A stretch of DNA of 64,000 nt from an uncultured Maricaulis sp. (GCF_947259345.1 NZ_CAMYLS010000020.1:62001-126000), one strand, 5' to 3'; positions 54,569 to 63,326 are shown, counted from the first letter of the stretch. The notes: generated by a model from the letters alone, not told the origin. Program-made: numbers and translations.

Positions 54569-55099
54569 ATGAGCTCGCCACCGACGGACGCCGCGCTGGT
54601 CGCGGCGGCCCGCTCGGGCTCTGACGCGGCTTTTGCGCGGATCGTCGACCGGTATCAGGGTCCGATCCGCACATTTCTGCGACGCCTCTGCCCGTACGAC
54701 TCCGATGCCGATGACCTGGCCCAGGAAACCTTCCTGGCCGGATGGACGGAGCTGCGAGGCCTGCGTGAGCCGGCCCGGCTCAAATCCTGGCTGTTCTCGA
54801 TTGCCTGGCGCAAGGCCAAGGGCGAGGCCCGGACCATGGCGCGCGACCGGCAGCGCGATCATGACTGGCAGGATATGCGGCCGGATTGCGAAACGCCGCA
54901 AACCGAGCATGCGATAGCGCTGCATCAGGCCCTGGCGCAATTGCCGCCGGACCAGCGCGCCGCCGTCTCGCTCTGCCTGGGAGAGGGCTGGACCCACGCC
55001 GACGCGGCCGGGGTCTTGGATATGCCGCTGGGTACTGTAAAATCACATGTGCTTCGAGGCCGAACGCGTCTTGCGGAGCTACTGGGAGTGGATTCATGA
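54569..55099 (+). CDS. ECF-family RNA polymerase sigma factor 1
   Basis: A 176-residue sigma-70 family ECF factor. Region 2 is FARIVDRYQGPIRTFLRRLCPYDSDADDLAQETFLAGW and region 4 is LPPDQRAAVSLCLGEGWTHADAAGVLDMPLGTVKSHV. It redirects RNA polymerase to an unknown promoter set. It lies between a small membrane protein and an overlapping membrane protein, which may anchor or inhibit it. The stop overlaps the next gene by 4 bp. Confidence 0.92.
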   Translation: MSSPPTDAALVAAARSGSDAAFARIVDRYQGPIRTFLRRLCPYDSDADDLAQETFLAGWTELRGLREPARLKSWLFSIAWRKAKGEARTMARDRQRDHDWQDMRPDCETPQTEHAIALHQALAQLPPDQRAAVSLCLGEGWTHADAAGVLDMPLGTVKSHVLRGRTRLAELLGVDS

Positions 55100-55419
55100 G
55101 CCAGCCTGACCCGCTTGCCGATTTTTTTGCCGCGGATACCGCTCCGGCGGTGGATCGCGGATTTCGCATGGCTGTGATGGAGAAGGTCGCGGCGCGCCGC
55201 TTGCGCGTCGAGCTGGTGCTGCGCAGCCTGGCCACGCTTTTGCTATTGCTGGGCGTTGCGCTGGTCTCACCGGTCCTGCAACGCTTTGCCCAATTGCTCG
55301 GACAGGATTTGTCCCAGGTTCTTCTGGTGATGCTGGTGGCCGGCACGGTCGCTTATCTGGGCCATTTCTGGCTGACCCGGCAGCCCATCCTGCGCCTGCC
55401 GCGCTTGCGGTTCTTTTGA
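55096..55419 (+). CDS. small membrane protein overlapping sigma factor 1 (putative anti-sigma)
   Basis: A 107-residue protein with an N-terminal soluble part (residues 1-40, including DPLADFFAADTAPAVDRGFRMAVMEKVAARR) and two transmembrane segments (ATLLLLLGVALVSPVL and VLLVMLVAGTVAYLGHFW). No zinc-type anti-sigma motif is present. It overlaps the sigma gene by 4 bp, so a role as sigma regulator is plausible by context only. Confidence 0.65.
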   Translation: MSQPDPLADFFAADTAPAVDRGFRMAVMEKVAARRLRVELVLRSLATLLLLLGVALVSPVLQRFAQLLGQDLSQVLLVMLVAGTVAYLGHFWLTRQPILRLPRLRFF

Positions 55420-55503
55420 ACCCATTCCCGTCAAGGCGAGAGGATTTGCTCCGCGACATGGCAATGAATCGCCTATAGTCGGACGGACAAGGGGGAGGCG
55501 CGC

Positions 55504-56061
55504 ATGTTGCTGCTGTCTGTTGGACTGGTGCTGTTTCTGGGCGTTCATTTTCTGCGGGTCGTGCCCGGCGTTCGTGACGGCTTGCAGACCAAACTCGGGG
55601 CCACGCCCTACAAGCTGATCTATACGGCGATCTCGCTGGTCGGCTTTGTGCTCATCATTTACGGCAAGATCATCGCCCATCCGACGCCGGCCGTCTGGGA
55701 GGCTCCGGCATGGGGGCGCCATCTGGCCCTGTTCGCCGTGCCGCTGGGGATTATCCTCCTGACGTCGGCCTATGCGCCGGGCCATATCCGCCGCTGGGTG
55801 CGCCATCCGATGCTGGCCGGTGTTGTGGTCTGGTCGGGCGCCCATCTGCTGGCCAATAGCGAGGCGTCAGCCGTCCTTCTGTTCGGCAGTTTCTTTGCCT
55901 GGTCTTTGATCACTTTCATCGCCGCCTGCTTCCGCGAGACGCCCCCGCCCGTGGTGAAAGGGTGGGGCGGTGATCTCACCGCGATTGTTCTCGGTCTCAT
56001 CGCAGCGCTTATCATATTGAACTTTCACATGTATCTGTTCGGCGTTGCCGTTATCGGATAA
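55504..56061 (+). CDS. NnrU family membrane protein
   Basis: A 185-residue NnrU-family integral membrane protein with five to six helices. Motifs are FLGVHFLRVVPGVRD, PLGIILLTSAYAPGHIRRWVRHPMLAGVV and HLLANSEASAVLLFGSFFAWSL. The family is linked to nitric-oxide or denitrification gene clusters in some bacteria, and is related to isoprenylcysteine-type methyltransferases; no such genes are nearby. It lies between the two ECF cassettes. Confidence 0.88.
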   Translation: MLLLSVGLVLFLGVHFLRVVPGVRDGLQTKLGATPYKLIYTAISLVGFVLIIYGKIIAHPTPAVWEAPAWGRHLALFAVPLGIILLTSAYAPGHIRRWVRHPMLAGVVVWSGAHLLANSEASAVLLFGSFFAWSLITFIAACFRETPPPVVKGWGGDLTAIVLGLIAALIILNFHMYLFGVAVIG

Positions 56062-56137
56062 TTTCTGCATCCAAATTCGAACCGCGCCGCATCTCATCGA
56101 CAAAGGCCGCGTGGTGCGGCTCAAAACGGAGGTTGAT

Positions 56138-56521
56138 ATGGGACCGGATATTGTTGTTCCCACTGGTATGTTCCTGATGGTCCTGGGCATCGTCTGGGTC
56201 GCCGTGAACGCGTCGATGCAAAAGCGCAAGGCCACGCTCAAAGTGGTCGAAGAGGCCATCCGCGCCGGCCAGGCGATGACGCCGGAGACAATCCGCGCGC
56301 TCGGAATGCCGCGCAAGGACAATAATGGTGACCTGAAAGGTGGCCTGATCCTGATCGCGGTGGCCGCGGCGTTCCTGGTGCTCGGCTGGACGATCGGGAT
56401 GGTCGAGGGCGAAGACGAGGCAATGTACATCATGCCGGCGATCGCGTCCTTCCCGGGCTTTATCGGTCTGGTCCTTGTCGGCTTCGGCCTGATGGGGCGG
56501 AAAAGAGAGGCCTCCGAGTAA
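56138..56521 (+). CDS. small membrane protein with DUF6249-like layout (ECF cassette 2)
   Basis: A 127-residue protein with the same plan as the 54149 protein: N-terminal helix (MFLMVLGIVWVAVNAS), charged segment KRKATLKVVEEAIRAGQAMTPETIRALG, then GGLILIAVAAAFLVLGWTIG and GFIGLVLVGFGLMGRKR. The start at 56138 follows GGAGG. It is 13 bp before the second sigma gene. The two proteins are probably paralogs at low identity. Confidence 0.7.
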   Translation: MGPDIVVPTGMFLMVLGIVWVAVNASMQKRKATLKVVEEAIRAGQAMTPETIRALGMPRKDNNGDLKGGLILIAVAAAFLVLGWTIGMVEGEDEAMYIMPAIASFPGFIGLVLVGFGLMGRKREASE

Positions 56522-56534
56522 TCGGAGCGGGCTG

Positions 56535-57077
56535 ATGAAGGCGTCGGACGAAGAACTCACAGCCCTGGTGGTCGCCACGAAGAACCCGGCGGCCTTCGGG
56601 GAACTGGTCCGGCGCCATCAAGGCCTGGTTCGCGGCATGCTGCATCGCATGTGCCGCAACCACGCCCTCGCGGACGATCTTGCGCAGGATGCCTTTATCA
56701 AGGCGTTTGAGAAGGTCGGAAGCTTCAAGGGCACGGGCTCATTCAAGTCCTGGCTCTGTTCCATCGCCTACACCCAATTCCTGATGTCGGCGCGCAAGCG
56801 CAAGGCGGCGGACCGGGTGCTGGAGAAATTCCAGAGCGGGATGGAGGAGTCCGAAGCGCCCCGGGATATGGGCAATGTGGTTGATCTCGATCGCGGGCTT
56901 GCCACATTGAAGGATGAAGAACGGATCGCGGTCGTGCTATGTTATTCGTGTGGCATGTCACACTCGGAAGCCGCTGAGGCGACCGGCATGCCACTGGGAA
57001 CGGTCAAGTCGCACGTCAATCGCGGCCGGGCCAAGTTGCAGGCGTTCTTTACGGACGCGGAGGTGATGGCGTCATGA
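56535..57077 (+). CDS. ECF-family RNA polymerase sigma factor 2
   Basis: A 180-residue ECF sigma factor. Region 2 is FGELVRRHQGLVRGMLHRMCRNHALADDLAQDAFIKAFEKVGSF and region 4 is YSCGMSHSEAAEATGMPLGTVKSHVNRGRAKL. It overlaps the next gene by 4 bp. It has the same neighbours as sigma 1 (small membrane protein before, small membrane protein after). Targets unknown; autoregulation is commonly seen with ECF sigma factors. Confidence 0.92.
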   Translation: MKASDEELTALVVATKNPAAFGELVRRHQGLVRGMLHRMCRNHALADDLAQDAFIKAFEKVGSFKGTGSFKSWLCSIAYTQFLMSARKRKAADRVLEKFQSGMEESEAPRDMGNVVDLDRGLATLKDEERIAVVLCYSCGMSHSEAAEATGMPLGTVKSHVNRGRAKLQAFFTDAEVMAS

Positions 57078-57415
57078 CGATGGATGATGCATTCGATGCC
57101 CGGCTCAAGGCCGCCTTCGCCCAGGCAGCCGAGCCGCTTGAGGCCGAACGGGAGGCCGATGCCTTCTCGCATCGCGTGATCAAGCAATTGTCCAATCCGG
57201 ATCGCAAGCGAATTCTGTTGCTCGGCGGGGCCGGGTCGACCGGGTCTGCGATTGCGGGGACCCAGCTGGAAGGCCTGCTCAGCCAGGTCCAGGTGCCGAC
57301 CGACGGGCTGATGGCCAATATCGGTTTCCTGATGAGCCCGGAAGTGATGGCGGCGGCCGCAATGGCGGTGGCGGTGGGCATGGTCGCCACGGTTTTGCCG
57401 CGCCGCATCGCGTGA
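57074..57415 (+). CDS. small membrane protein overlapping sigma factor 2 (putative anti-sigma)
   Basis: A 113-residue protein: a soluble N-terminal half (MTMDDAFDARLKAAFAQAAEPLEAE and HRVIKQLSNPDRKR), then hydrophobic segments at about residues 46-65 and 85-108 (VMAAAAMAVAVGMVATVL). It overlaps sigma 2 by 4 bp and corresponds in position to the 55096 gene. It lacks a recognisable anti-sigma motif; the role is inferred from context. Confidence 0.62.
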   Translation: MTMDDAFDARLKAAFAQAAEPLEAEREADAFSHRVIKQLSNPDRKRILLLGGAGSTGSAIAGTQLEGLLSQVQVPTDGLMANIGFLMSPEVMAAAAMAVAVGMVATVLPRRIA

Positions 57416-57420
57416 GGCTT

Positions 57421-57447
57421 TTGCAGCGCAGCATGCTGCGCTAGGGT
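57421..57447 (+). promoter_or_regulatory. promoter-like element with 18-bp palindrome upstream of panB
   Basis: AGCGCAGCATGCTGCGCT (57425-57442) is a perfect palindrome that sits between TTGCAG (57421-57426) and TAGGGT (57442-57447). The 12-mer GCGCTAGGGTCC (57438-57449) recurs before yfgM. The spacer of 15 bp is short, so the promoter call is tentative. Confidence 0.4.
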
Positions 57448-57491
57448 CCGGTCGCCGCATTCCGGGCACCCGACTTCAAGAAGGCCATTCC

Positions 57492-58319
57492 ATGTCTGCC
57501 CAAACCCAGGTCCGGCGCATCACCGCACCGGATATCCGTGCCCGCAAGGGCGGTGAGCCGCTTGTCTGCCTGACCGCCTATGATGCGCCCATGGCGCGCA
57601 TTCTTGATCCGCATTGCGACCTTCTGCTCGTCGGGGACAGTGTCGGCATGGTGGTGCATGGTCTTGATTCAACAATCGGTGTCACCCTCGACATGATGAT
57701 CCTGCATGGTCAGGCCGTCATGCGCGGCGCGAAACGTGCCCTGGTCGCTGTCGACATGCCGTTCGGGAGCTATGAGTCCTCGCCGGAGCAGGCCTTCGCC
57801 AATGCCGCGCGCATCATGGCGGAGACCGGCTGCCAGGCGATCAAGATCGAGAGCGGCACCTATGCCGCCGACACCATCCGCTTCATGGCCGAACGCTCAA
57901 TCCCGGTGATCGGCCACATTGGCCTGAGACCCCAGGCGGCACTTGCCGATGGCGGATTCAAGGCCAAGGGGCGGACTGACAGTGAGCGCCAGCGCGTCAT
58001 CGACGAAGCCGTGGCCACCGCGGAGGCGGGCGCCTTTGCCATTGTTATTGAAGGTGTGGCCGAAGACCTCGCTCGCGAGATCACGCAGACCGTTGCCGTT
58101 CCCACCATCGGGATCGGCGCATCGGTGGCGTGTGACGGTCAGATCCTCGTGACGCAGGACATGCTGGGCGTGTTTGAGTGGACCCCGAAATTCGTCAAGC
58201 GCTACGATAACATGTCGGAGCGTACGGACGAGGCGGTGGCCCGCTATGCTCGTGAAGTCCGTGATCGCAGCTTTCCTTCCTCAAGCGAGGTCTACGCGAT
58301 GAAGCGATCTGACCGCTGA
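57492..58319 (+). CDS. panB: 3-methyl-2-oxobutanoate hydroxymethyltransferase
   Basis: A 275-residue (beta/alpha)8 enzyme using methylene-THF to make ketopantoate for pantothenate and CoA synthesis. Motifs are YDAPMARILD, LVGDSVGMVVHGLDST, VAVDMPFGSYE and HIGLRPQAA, with Mg-binding Asp and Glu residues. AAGAAGG is the SD. panC is not adjacent. Its upstream region contains an 18-bp palindrome. Confidence 0.95.
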   Translation: MSAQTQVRRITAPDIRARKGGEPLVCLTAYDAPMARILDPHCDLLLVGDSVGMVVHGLDSTIGVTLDMMILHGQAVMRGAKRALVAVDMPFGSYESSPEQAFANAARIMAETGCQAIKIESGTYAADTIRFMAERSIPVIGHIGLRPQAALADGGFKAKGRTDSERQRVIDEAVATAEAGAFAIVIEGVAEDLAREITQTVAVPTIGIGASVACDGQILVTQDMLGVFEWTPKFVKRYDNMSERTDEAVARYAREVRDRSFPSSSEVYAMKRSDR

Positions 58320-58325
58320 CCTCTG

Positions 58326-58356
58326 TTGCGGCAAGGGGGTAGTGGCGCTAGGGTCC
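58326..58356 (+). promoter_or_regulatory. candidate promoter upstream of yfgM
   Basis: TTGCGG (58326-58331) and TAGGGT (58349-58354), spacer 17 bp, include the 12-mer GCGCTAGGGTCC (58345-58356) also found upstream of panB. It favours the downstream GTG as the yfgM start. Confidence 0.45.
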
Positions 58357-58392
58357 CGCGCACATTGAATGTTTGAACGGAGCCGCGCCGAC

Positions 58393-59133
58393 GTGGTCGA
58401 TATTTTTGAAGAAGTCGACGAAGAACTTCGCCGAGACAAGTATCAGGATTTGTTGCGCAAATATGGACCGTGGGCGCTTGGCGGCGCTCTGGCCATCATT
58501 GTGGGAACGGTCGGGTGGCAAGGGTTTGAAGCCTGGCAAACCTCCAATCGTGAAACGGCCTCGGATTCCTATCTCGTTGCGATGACACAGGTCGAAAACG
58601 GGCAGCTCGCGCTGGCCGCCGCGAGCCTCGAAACGCTCGCGGATCAGGGGACAGCTGGATATGCACCCTTGGCCTTGATTCAGCGTGGCAATCTCGCTCT
58701 GGAACAAGGCGAAAACGCGATCGCCGCCGAATTCTTCGAGCAGGCCGCGACCGCGGCCAACGACCCGCTACTGCAGGATATGGCCGAGATCCGCGCCGTC
58801 TGGGCGTCATGGGACACGCTGTCCTTCTCTGATATTGATCTGCGCCTGAGCAGGCTGGTGAACGGGCAGTCGCCCTTCCGGCACCTGGCGCGAGAGACAA
58901 TCGCGACCGCAGCCCTGCGAGCCGGGGATCATGAGCGCGCTCGGACCCAGTACCAATTCCTGGCCTTCGCCACCGACGCGCCGGCGGGCGTGCAGTCGCG
59001 GGCGCAGGAGGCTTTGGCGCTTATCGCGCAACGCGCTGAACCGGCCGAGACAATTGCCGACGATACGGCGGCTGAAGAGACGCCCGTCGAGACCGAAGAA
59101 ACTCCTGATGCCGGGGATGCAGGCAATGATTGA
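58393..59133 (+). CDS. YfgM-like TPR ancillary translocon protein
   Basis: A protein of about 246 residues from a GTG at 58393, or 254 from the ATG at 58369. The GTG has GGAG 10 nt upstream and gives MVDIFEEVDEELRRDKYQ, the usual family start; a likely promoter ends at 58354, which also disfavours the ATG. One transmembrane helix (GGALAIIVGTVGWQGF) is followed by periplasmic TPR-like repeats. YfgM associates with SecYEG and periplasmic chaperones. It overlaps bamB by 8 bp, and der follows. The C-terminus is acidic. Confidence 0.82.
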   Translation: MVDIFEEVDEELRRDKYQDLLRKYGPWALGGALAIIVGTVGWQGFEAWQTSNRETASDSYLVAMTQVENGQLALAAASLETLADQGTAGYAPLALIQRGNLALEQGENAIAAEFFEQAATAANDPLLQDMAEIRAVWASWDTLSFSDIDLRLSRLVNGQSPFRHLARETIATAALRAGDHERARTQYQFLAFATDAPAGVQSRAQEALALIAQRAEPAETIADDTAAEETPVETEETPDAGDAGND

Positions 59134-60496
59134 TGTAAAGCGTATCCGCATCCTTCTGGGTGTAGCCCTGATCGCGCCGCTGGCCGCCTGTTCGTCTGTG
59201 CCCAATCCGTTGGACATGATCCCGGGCCGGGGCAATGGCGATGAGGAGGGCCTCAATGGAGACGCGCCAACCGACGGCCGGGTCTCCATCCTCAATTTTG
59301 AACAGGGCCTGCGCCTTGATGGCGAGGCTGCTGGTGTCGTCGATCTGCCAACCGCCTATGTGAACACTGTCTGGCCACAGCCCGGCGGCTATCCGACCAA
59401 TGCGGTCCAGCACACCCAGGCATCCGGCTCGCTGGATGTGGCCTGGCGCGAGAGTTTCGGTGCAGGCTCGGACAATAGTCGCCGCATCAATGCGCGCCCG
59501 GTCGTCGCGGGTGGCAATATCTATGCGATCGACGCCCGGGGTGAAGTCGTGGCAATGAATGCGGAGACCGGCGCAACCGTCTGGCGCCACCGGATTGAGG
59601 CGACGCATCGCTATGACCGTATGTCCTTCGGCGGCGGCCTCGCCTTCGATGGTGGCCGCATCTATGTTCATTCGGGCCTGAATTTCTTCGTTGCCCTCGA
59701 CGCGTCAAGCGGTGCCGAGTTGTGGCGCTCAGAGACGCTGGTGCCTTTCCACGGGGCGCCGACCGTGGCCGATGGCCGAGTCTTTGTGTCGAGCGATGAC
59801 AATGAGCTTCTGGCGCTGGATACCGACAGCGGCCAGGTCTTGTGGACCTATCAGGGCATCGTTGAATCGGCCCGCCTCCTGACGGCGCCAAGCCCGGCTG
59901 TGCTGGGTGATATCGTTGTGGCGCCTTTCGCCTCGGGCGAGCTGATCGCGCTACGGGTCCAGAATGGAAACCCGATCTGGCAGGACAGCCTGACCCGTGC
60001 CGGTGGCCTGACGGCCATGTCCGAGATCAATGATGTCGCGGGCAGCCCGGTCGTTGTCGACAACACCGTGTATGCCATGAGCCATTCCGGCCTGCTTGTG
60101 GCGATTTCGCTGCGCACCGGTGAGCGTCTTTGGAGCCAGCCTGCCGGTGGCCTGCACGCCCCCTGGGTGGCTGGCGATTTCCTCTACGTCACAACGAGCG
60201 AGGCGGAGATTGTCTGCATCAATCGTCTTGATGGCGAAGTGTACTGGATCACCCAGCTCGACCTGTTCGAGAATGCCCGCGAGCGCAAGAACCGGCTCGC
60301 CTGGACCGGCCCCATCATGGCCGGTGGGCGGATCGTCGTGGCCTCCAGCCGCGGTGAAATGCGGGTGCTCAACGCCTATGACGGGACGATCATGTCCAAC
60401 CGGGATTTGCCCGGCGATGTGTTCATCCCCCCTGTCATTGCCAATGAAACCGTATATGTCGTCACCGATGACGCGCGGATGATCGCGCTCCGCTAG
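59126..60496 (+). CDS. bamB: outer-membrane assembly lipoprotein BamB
   Basis: A 456-residue lipoprotein with signal ending LAAC (Cys22) and an eight-bladed PQQ-like beta-propeller. Blade motifs such as GNIYAIDARGEVVAMNAETGATVWRH and DGRVFVSSDDNELLALDTDSGQVLW recur. BamB is part of the BAM complex for outer membrane beta-barrel insertion. I start at 59126; an ATG at 59117 is possible. It overlaps yfgM by 8 bp. Confidence 0.93.
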   Translation: MIDVKRIRILLGVALIAPLAACSSVPNPLDMIPGRGNGDEEGLNGDAPTDGRVSILNFEQGLRLDGEAAGVVDLPTAYVNTVWPQPGGYPTNAVQHTQASGSLDVAWRESFGAGSDNSRRINARPVVAGGNIYAIDARGEVVAMNAETGATVWRHRIEATHRYDRMSFGGGLAFDGGRIYVHSGLNFFVALDASSGAELWRSETLVPFHGAPTVADGRVFVSSDDNELLALDTDSGQVLWTYQGIVESARLLTAPSPAVLGDIVVAPFASGELIALRVQNGNPIWQDSLTRAGGLTAMSEINDVAGSPVVVDNTVYAMSHSGLLVAISLRTGERLWSQPAGGLHAPWVAGDFLYVTTSEAEIVCINRLDGEVYWITQLDLFENARERKNRLAWTGPIMAGGRIVVASSRGEMRVLNAYDGTIMSNRDLPGDVFIPPVIANETVYVVTDDARMIALR

Positions 60497-60506
60497 GCGC
60501 AAACGC

Positions 60507-61988
60507 ATGACTGCTCACTTGCCCCGCATCGCCGTCGTAGGACGTCCGAATGTGGGAAAATCGACCTTGTTCAATCGCTTGGCCGGGAAACCCCTGGCTA
60601 TTGTCGATGACCGGCCCGGTGTCACTCGGGACCGGCGCGAGGCGCGTGGGCGTCTGGGTGATCTGCCGCTTCTGCTGATTGATACCGCCGGATATGACGA
60701 TGCCGAGAAAGATGGTCTGGATGCCGAGATGCGCACCCAGACCGAGATGGCCATCCATGATGCCGATCTCTGCCTCCTCCTGATCGATGCCCGAGCGGGC
60801 GTTACCCCGCTCGACGAGGTCTTTGCCGATGTTATCCGCCGCTCGGGAAAGCCTGTCCTGCTGCTGGCCAACAAGTGTGAAGGCAAGGCCGGCGAGTCAG
60901 GCCTCATGGATGCCTATGAATTGGGCATGGGTGAACCGATCGCCATGTCCGCCGCGCATGGTGCCGGTATCGGAGATCTCTATGATGCCGTGTTCGCCGC
61001 GCTGGGCCCCATGGCCAAGGCGGCGCGTCGCGCCAGCAAGGATGAGGGCGACCCGCCGCTGCGGATTGCGGTCATTGGTCGCCCCAATGCCGGCAAGTCG
61101 ACCCTGATCAATACGCTGATCGGCGAGGAGCGCCTGATCACCGGCCCGGAGGCCGGAATCACGCGCGACGCCATTTCCGTCGACTGGGTCTGGGACGGGC
61201 GGCGTGTTCGCCTGCACGACACCGCCGGATTGCGCCGACGCGGCAAGGTTGCCGACCGGCTGGAGCGCATGAGTGCTGCGGATACGCTGCGCGCGGTTAA
61301 GTTCGCCGAGGTCGTGGTCCTGCTCATGGATGCCGAGCATCCATTGGAGAAGCAGGATCTGCACTTGGCCGATATGGCCTACAAGGAAGGCCGGGCCGTC
61401 GCGATCTGCGTGTCCAAGATGGACCTCGTCCCGCACCGCGAAGCCTATCTCAAGGAAATCCGTCTCGAGTTCGAACGCCTGCTGCCGCAGATGACGGGCG
61501 CGCCCTTGCTGCCGATTTCGGCCCTCAAGAAAAAGGGCCTCGACGCCATCATGCCGACCCTGGCCAAGCTCCATGAAAACTGGGACGCCAAGGTCAAGAC
61601 GCGCGATCTCAATGACTGGTTGCACGAAATGACCGAGCGGCACCCGCCGCCCGCCGTCAATGGCCGCCGTATCAAGCCGCGCTACATCACCCAGACCAAG
61701 GGGCGCCCGCCGACCTTTGTGATGATGTGTTCGCGCGCTTCGGACCTGCCGGAAAGCTATAAGCGCTATCTGGTCAATGGCTTGCGCGACGCTTTCGATC
61801 TGCCCGGAGTGCCGATCCGCCTGATCGTCAAGGCTGGCAAGAACCCCTATGTCGAGGGTGATCGTGGCGGGAGTGGTCCGGGCGACAAGGCCTCGAAAAC
61901 AGCCAAACCCGCGCGTCCCAACCGTCCGGTCAAGCCGCCCAAGGGGCAGCACCAGGCCAAGGGCAAGGCCGCCGGGCGCAAGCCTTAG
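60507..61988 (+). CDS. der: ribosome assembly GTPase Der (EngA)
   Basis: A 493-residue protein with two tandem GTPase domains (GRPNVGKSTLFNRLAGKPLAIV near residue 10, and GRPNAGKSTLINTLIG near 193) and a C-terminal KH-like domain, followed by a basic tail. It acts in 50S subunit assembly. It follows bamB by 10 bp, keeping the yfgM-bamB-der order known in many Proteobacteria. Its stop overlaps the convergent GNAT gene by 4 bp. Confidence 0.95.
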   Translation: MTAHLPRIAVVGRPNVGKSTLFNRLAGKPLAIVDDRPGVTRDRREARGRLGDLPLLLIDTAGYDDAEKDGLDAEMRTQTEMAIHDADLCLLLIDARAGVTPLDEVFADVIRRSGKPVLLLANKCEGKAGESGLMDAYELGMGEPIAMSAAHGAGIGDLYDAVFAALGPMAKAARRASKDEGDPPLRIAVIGRPNAGKSTLINTLIGEERLITGPEAGITRDAISVDWVWDGRRVRLHDTAGLRRRGKVADRLERMSAADTLRAVKFAEVVVLLMDAEHPLEKQDLHLADMAYKEGRAVAICVSKMDLVPHREAYLKEIRLEFERLLPQMTGAPLLPISALKKKGLDAIMPTLAKLHENWDAKVKTRDLNDWLHEMTERHPPPAVNGRRIKPRYITQTKGRPPTFVMMCSRASDLPESYKRYLVNGLRDAFDLPGVPIRLIVKAGKNPYVEGDRGGSGPGDKASKTAKPARPNRPVKPPKGQHQAKGKAAGRKP

Positions 61989-62488
61989 GACGCAGCGCCG
62001 CCGGGTCCGGTTTCGAGCCGGTATTTCATGAAGATCTCACCGTCATATGTGATGGTATCGACGACGCTGGCCCCCAGGCGTTCCAGCCCGCGCACATGTT
62101 TGCGTGTCGGTGGTAGCAGGAATGTGACGTAGGGGATCCGGTCATCGCTGCGGGCAAATGCGAGCGCCTTGCGCGTGAGGGCAATCCCGAGTCCGAAATA
62201 TTGCGGCCGCAGGACGAGGCCGAAATCCCAATCCAGGCCCTCCTTCTGGAATCCGCCCCAGCCGACATAGTCACCGTTGGCCATAAAGGCCCAATGTCCC
62301 AATCCGTCGCGATCCCAGCAGGCTTCCTTGGCCGAGATGAAGGCCTCGCACCGCGCGCGGTCCCAGTCGCCGTGCAGGAGCGGCATGTGCTCGGCCAGGC
62401 GCGGATCCGACATGTGACGGGAGATCGCGTCGCGTGAGATCTCGCTCAGGCGTACGAAGGCGAGGTGTGTGGGCGCGGGGCGAGGCAT
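61985..62488 (-). CDS. GNAT-family N-acetyltransferase (RimJ/RimL-like)
   Basis: A 167-residue acetyltransferase with motifs WAFMANGDYVGWGGFQKEG and FGLVLRPQYFGLGIALTRKALAFA, typical of GNAT proteins that act on small molecules or protein N-termini. The frame begins with a TTG at 62494; I use the ATG at 62488. It is convergent with der with a 4-bp overlap at the stops. The substrate cannot be predicted. Confidence 0.87.
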   Translation of the reverse strand: MPRPAPTHLAFVRLSEISRDAISRHMSDPRLAEHMPLLHGDWDRARCEAFISAKEACWDRDGLGHWAFMANGDYVGWGGFQKEGLDWDFGLVLRPQYFGLGIALTRKALAFARSDDRIPYVTFLLPPTRKHVRGLERLGASVVDTITYDGEIFMKYRLETGPGGAAS

Positions 62489-62609
62489 ATTCAAGTGATC
62501 CGGGTGACCGCAGGCGGGAGGGCCGGTTTAGCTCTGCCTGACCGGTTCGCCCAGACCGAAGATGCGGGTCAAACGCGAAGGTGAAGTCGCGTGAAGGTGG
62601 CGGAGCGGC

Positions 62610-63326
62610 TCAGCCCTCGAACTTCACGGTTTCGCCATTGCGCGTGCAGTCCGGAGCGACCAATTCGGCGATGGTCGGCCACAGCGCTCTCGGTTCTGAC
62701 AGGTCGTTCGGGTTCTCGCCCGGGAAAGCCTTGGCCCGCATCTGGGTACGCAAGGCCCCCGGATAGACCGTGTTGATCCGAAGCTTCGGATTATTCACAT
62801 GCTCATTGGCCCAGCTCTCGACGAGTGCGTCCAGACCCGCCTTGGAGGCGGCATACGGTGCCCAGAAGGCGCGACGGGAGGCGGCAGCGCCTGAGGAGAT
62901 GAAGACAGCGCGACCGGCGTCCGAGGCCAGCAGGAGCGGTTCGAAGGCCCGGATCATGCGGGCGGGGGCCATCAGATTGACACCGATTACTTCATGCCAG
63001 GTCTTGGACTTCACCTGCGAGGCCGGAGTCAGCACGCCTAGCGCACCGGCATTGGCCAGGAGGATGTCCAGCTTTTCCCAGCGTTCCGTGATGATCCCGC
63101 CGAGCTTTTCGATTCCGTCCTGGCTCATCAGATCGAGCGGAACGAGCGTGCAGCTGCCGCCGGCCGAGGTGATGTCGTCATCCAGCTCTTCCAGGCCACC
63201 CGTGGTGCGCGCGGTTGCGATGACGTGGGCGCCCGCCTTGGCAAGTTCGAGCGCCATGGCTCGGCCAATACCGCGTGACGCCCCGCTCACCAGAGCGAGG
63301 CGGCCTTTAAGATCGATCTGGGTCAT
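62610..63326 (-). CDS. short-chain dehydrogenase/reductase (SDR)
   Basis: A 238-residue SDR. The cofactor motif is SGASRGIGRAM (residues about 14-24), the structural motif is NAGALG, and the catalytic YxxxK is in YAASKAG with Ser upstream (ISSGAA). Cytosolic oxidoreductase of unknown substrate. It overlaps the purF gene by 4 bp, so translation follows purF. Confidence 0.92.
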   Translation of the reverse strand: MTQIDLKGRLALVSGASRGIGRAMALELAKAGAHVIATARTTGGLEELDDDITSAGGSCTLVPLDLMSQDGIEKLGGIITERWEKLDILLANAGALGVLTPASQVKSKTWHEVIGVNLMAPARMIRAFEPLLLASDAGRAVFISSGAAASRRAFWAPYAASKAGLDALVESWANEHVNNPKLRINTVYPGALRTQMRAKAFPGENPNDLSEPRALWPTIAELVAPDCTRNGETVKFEG

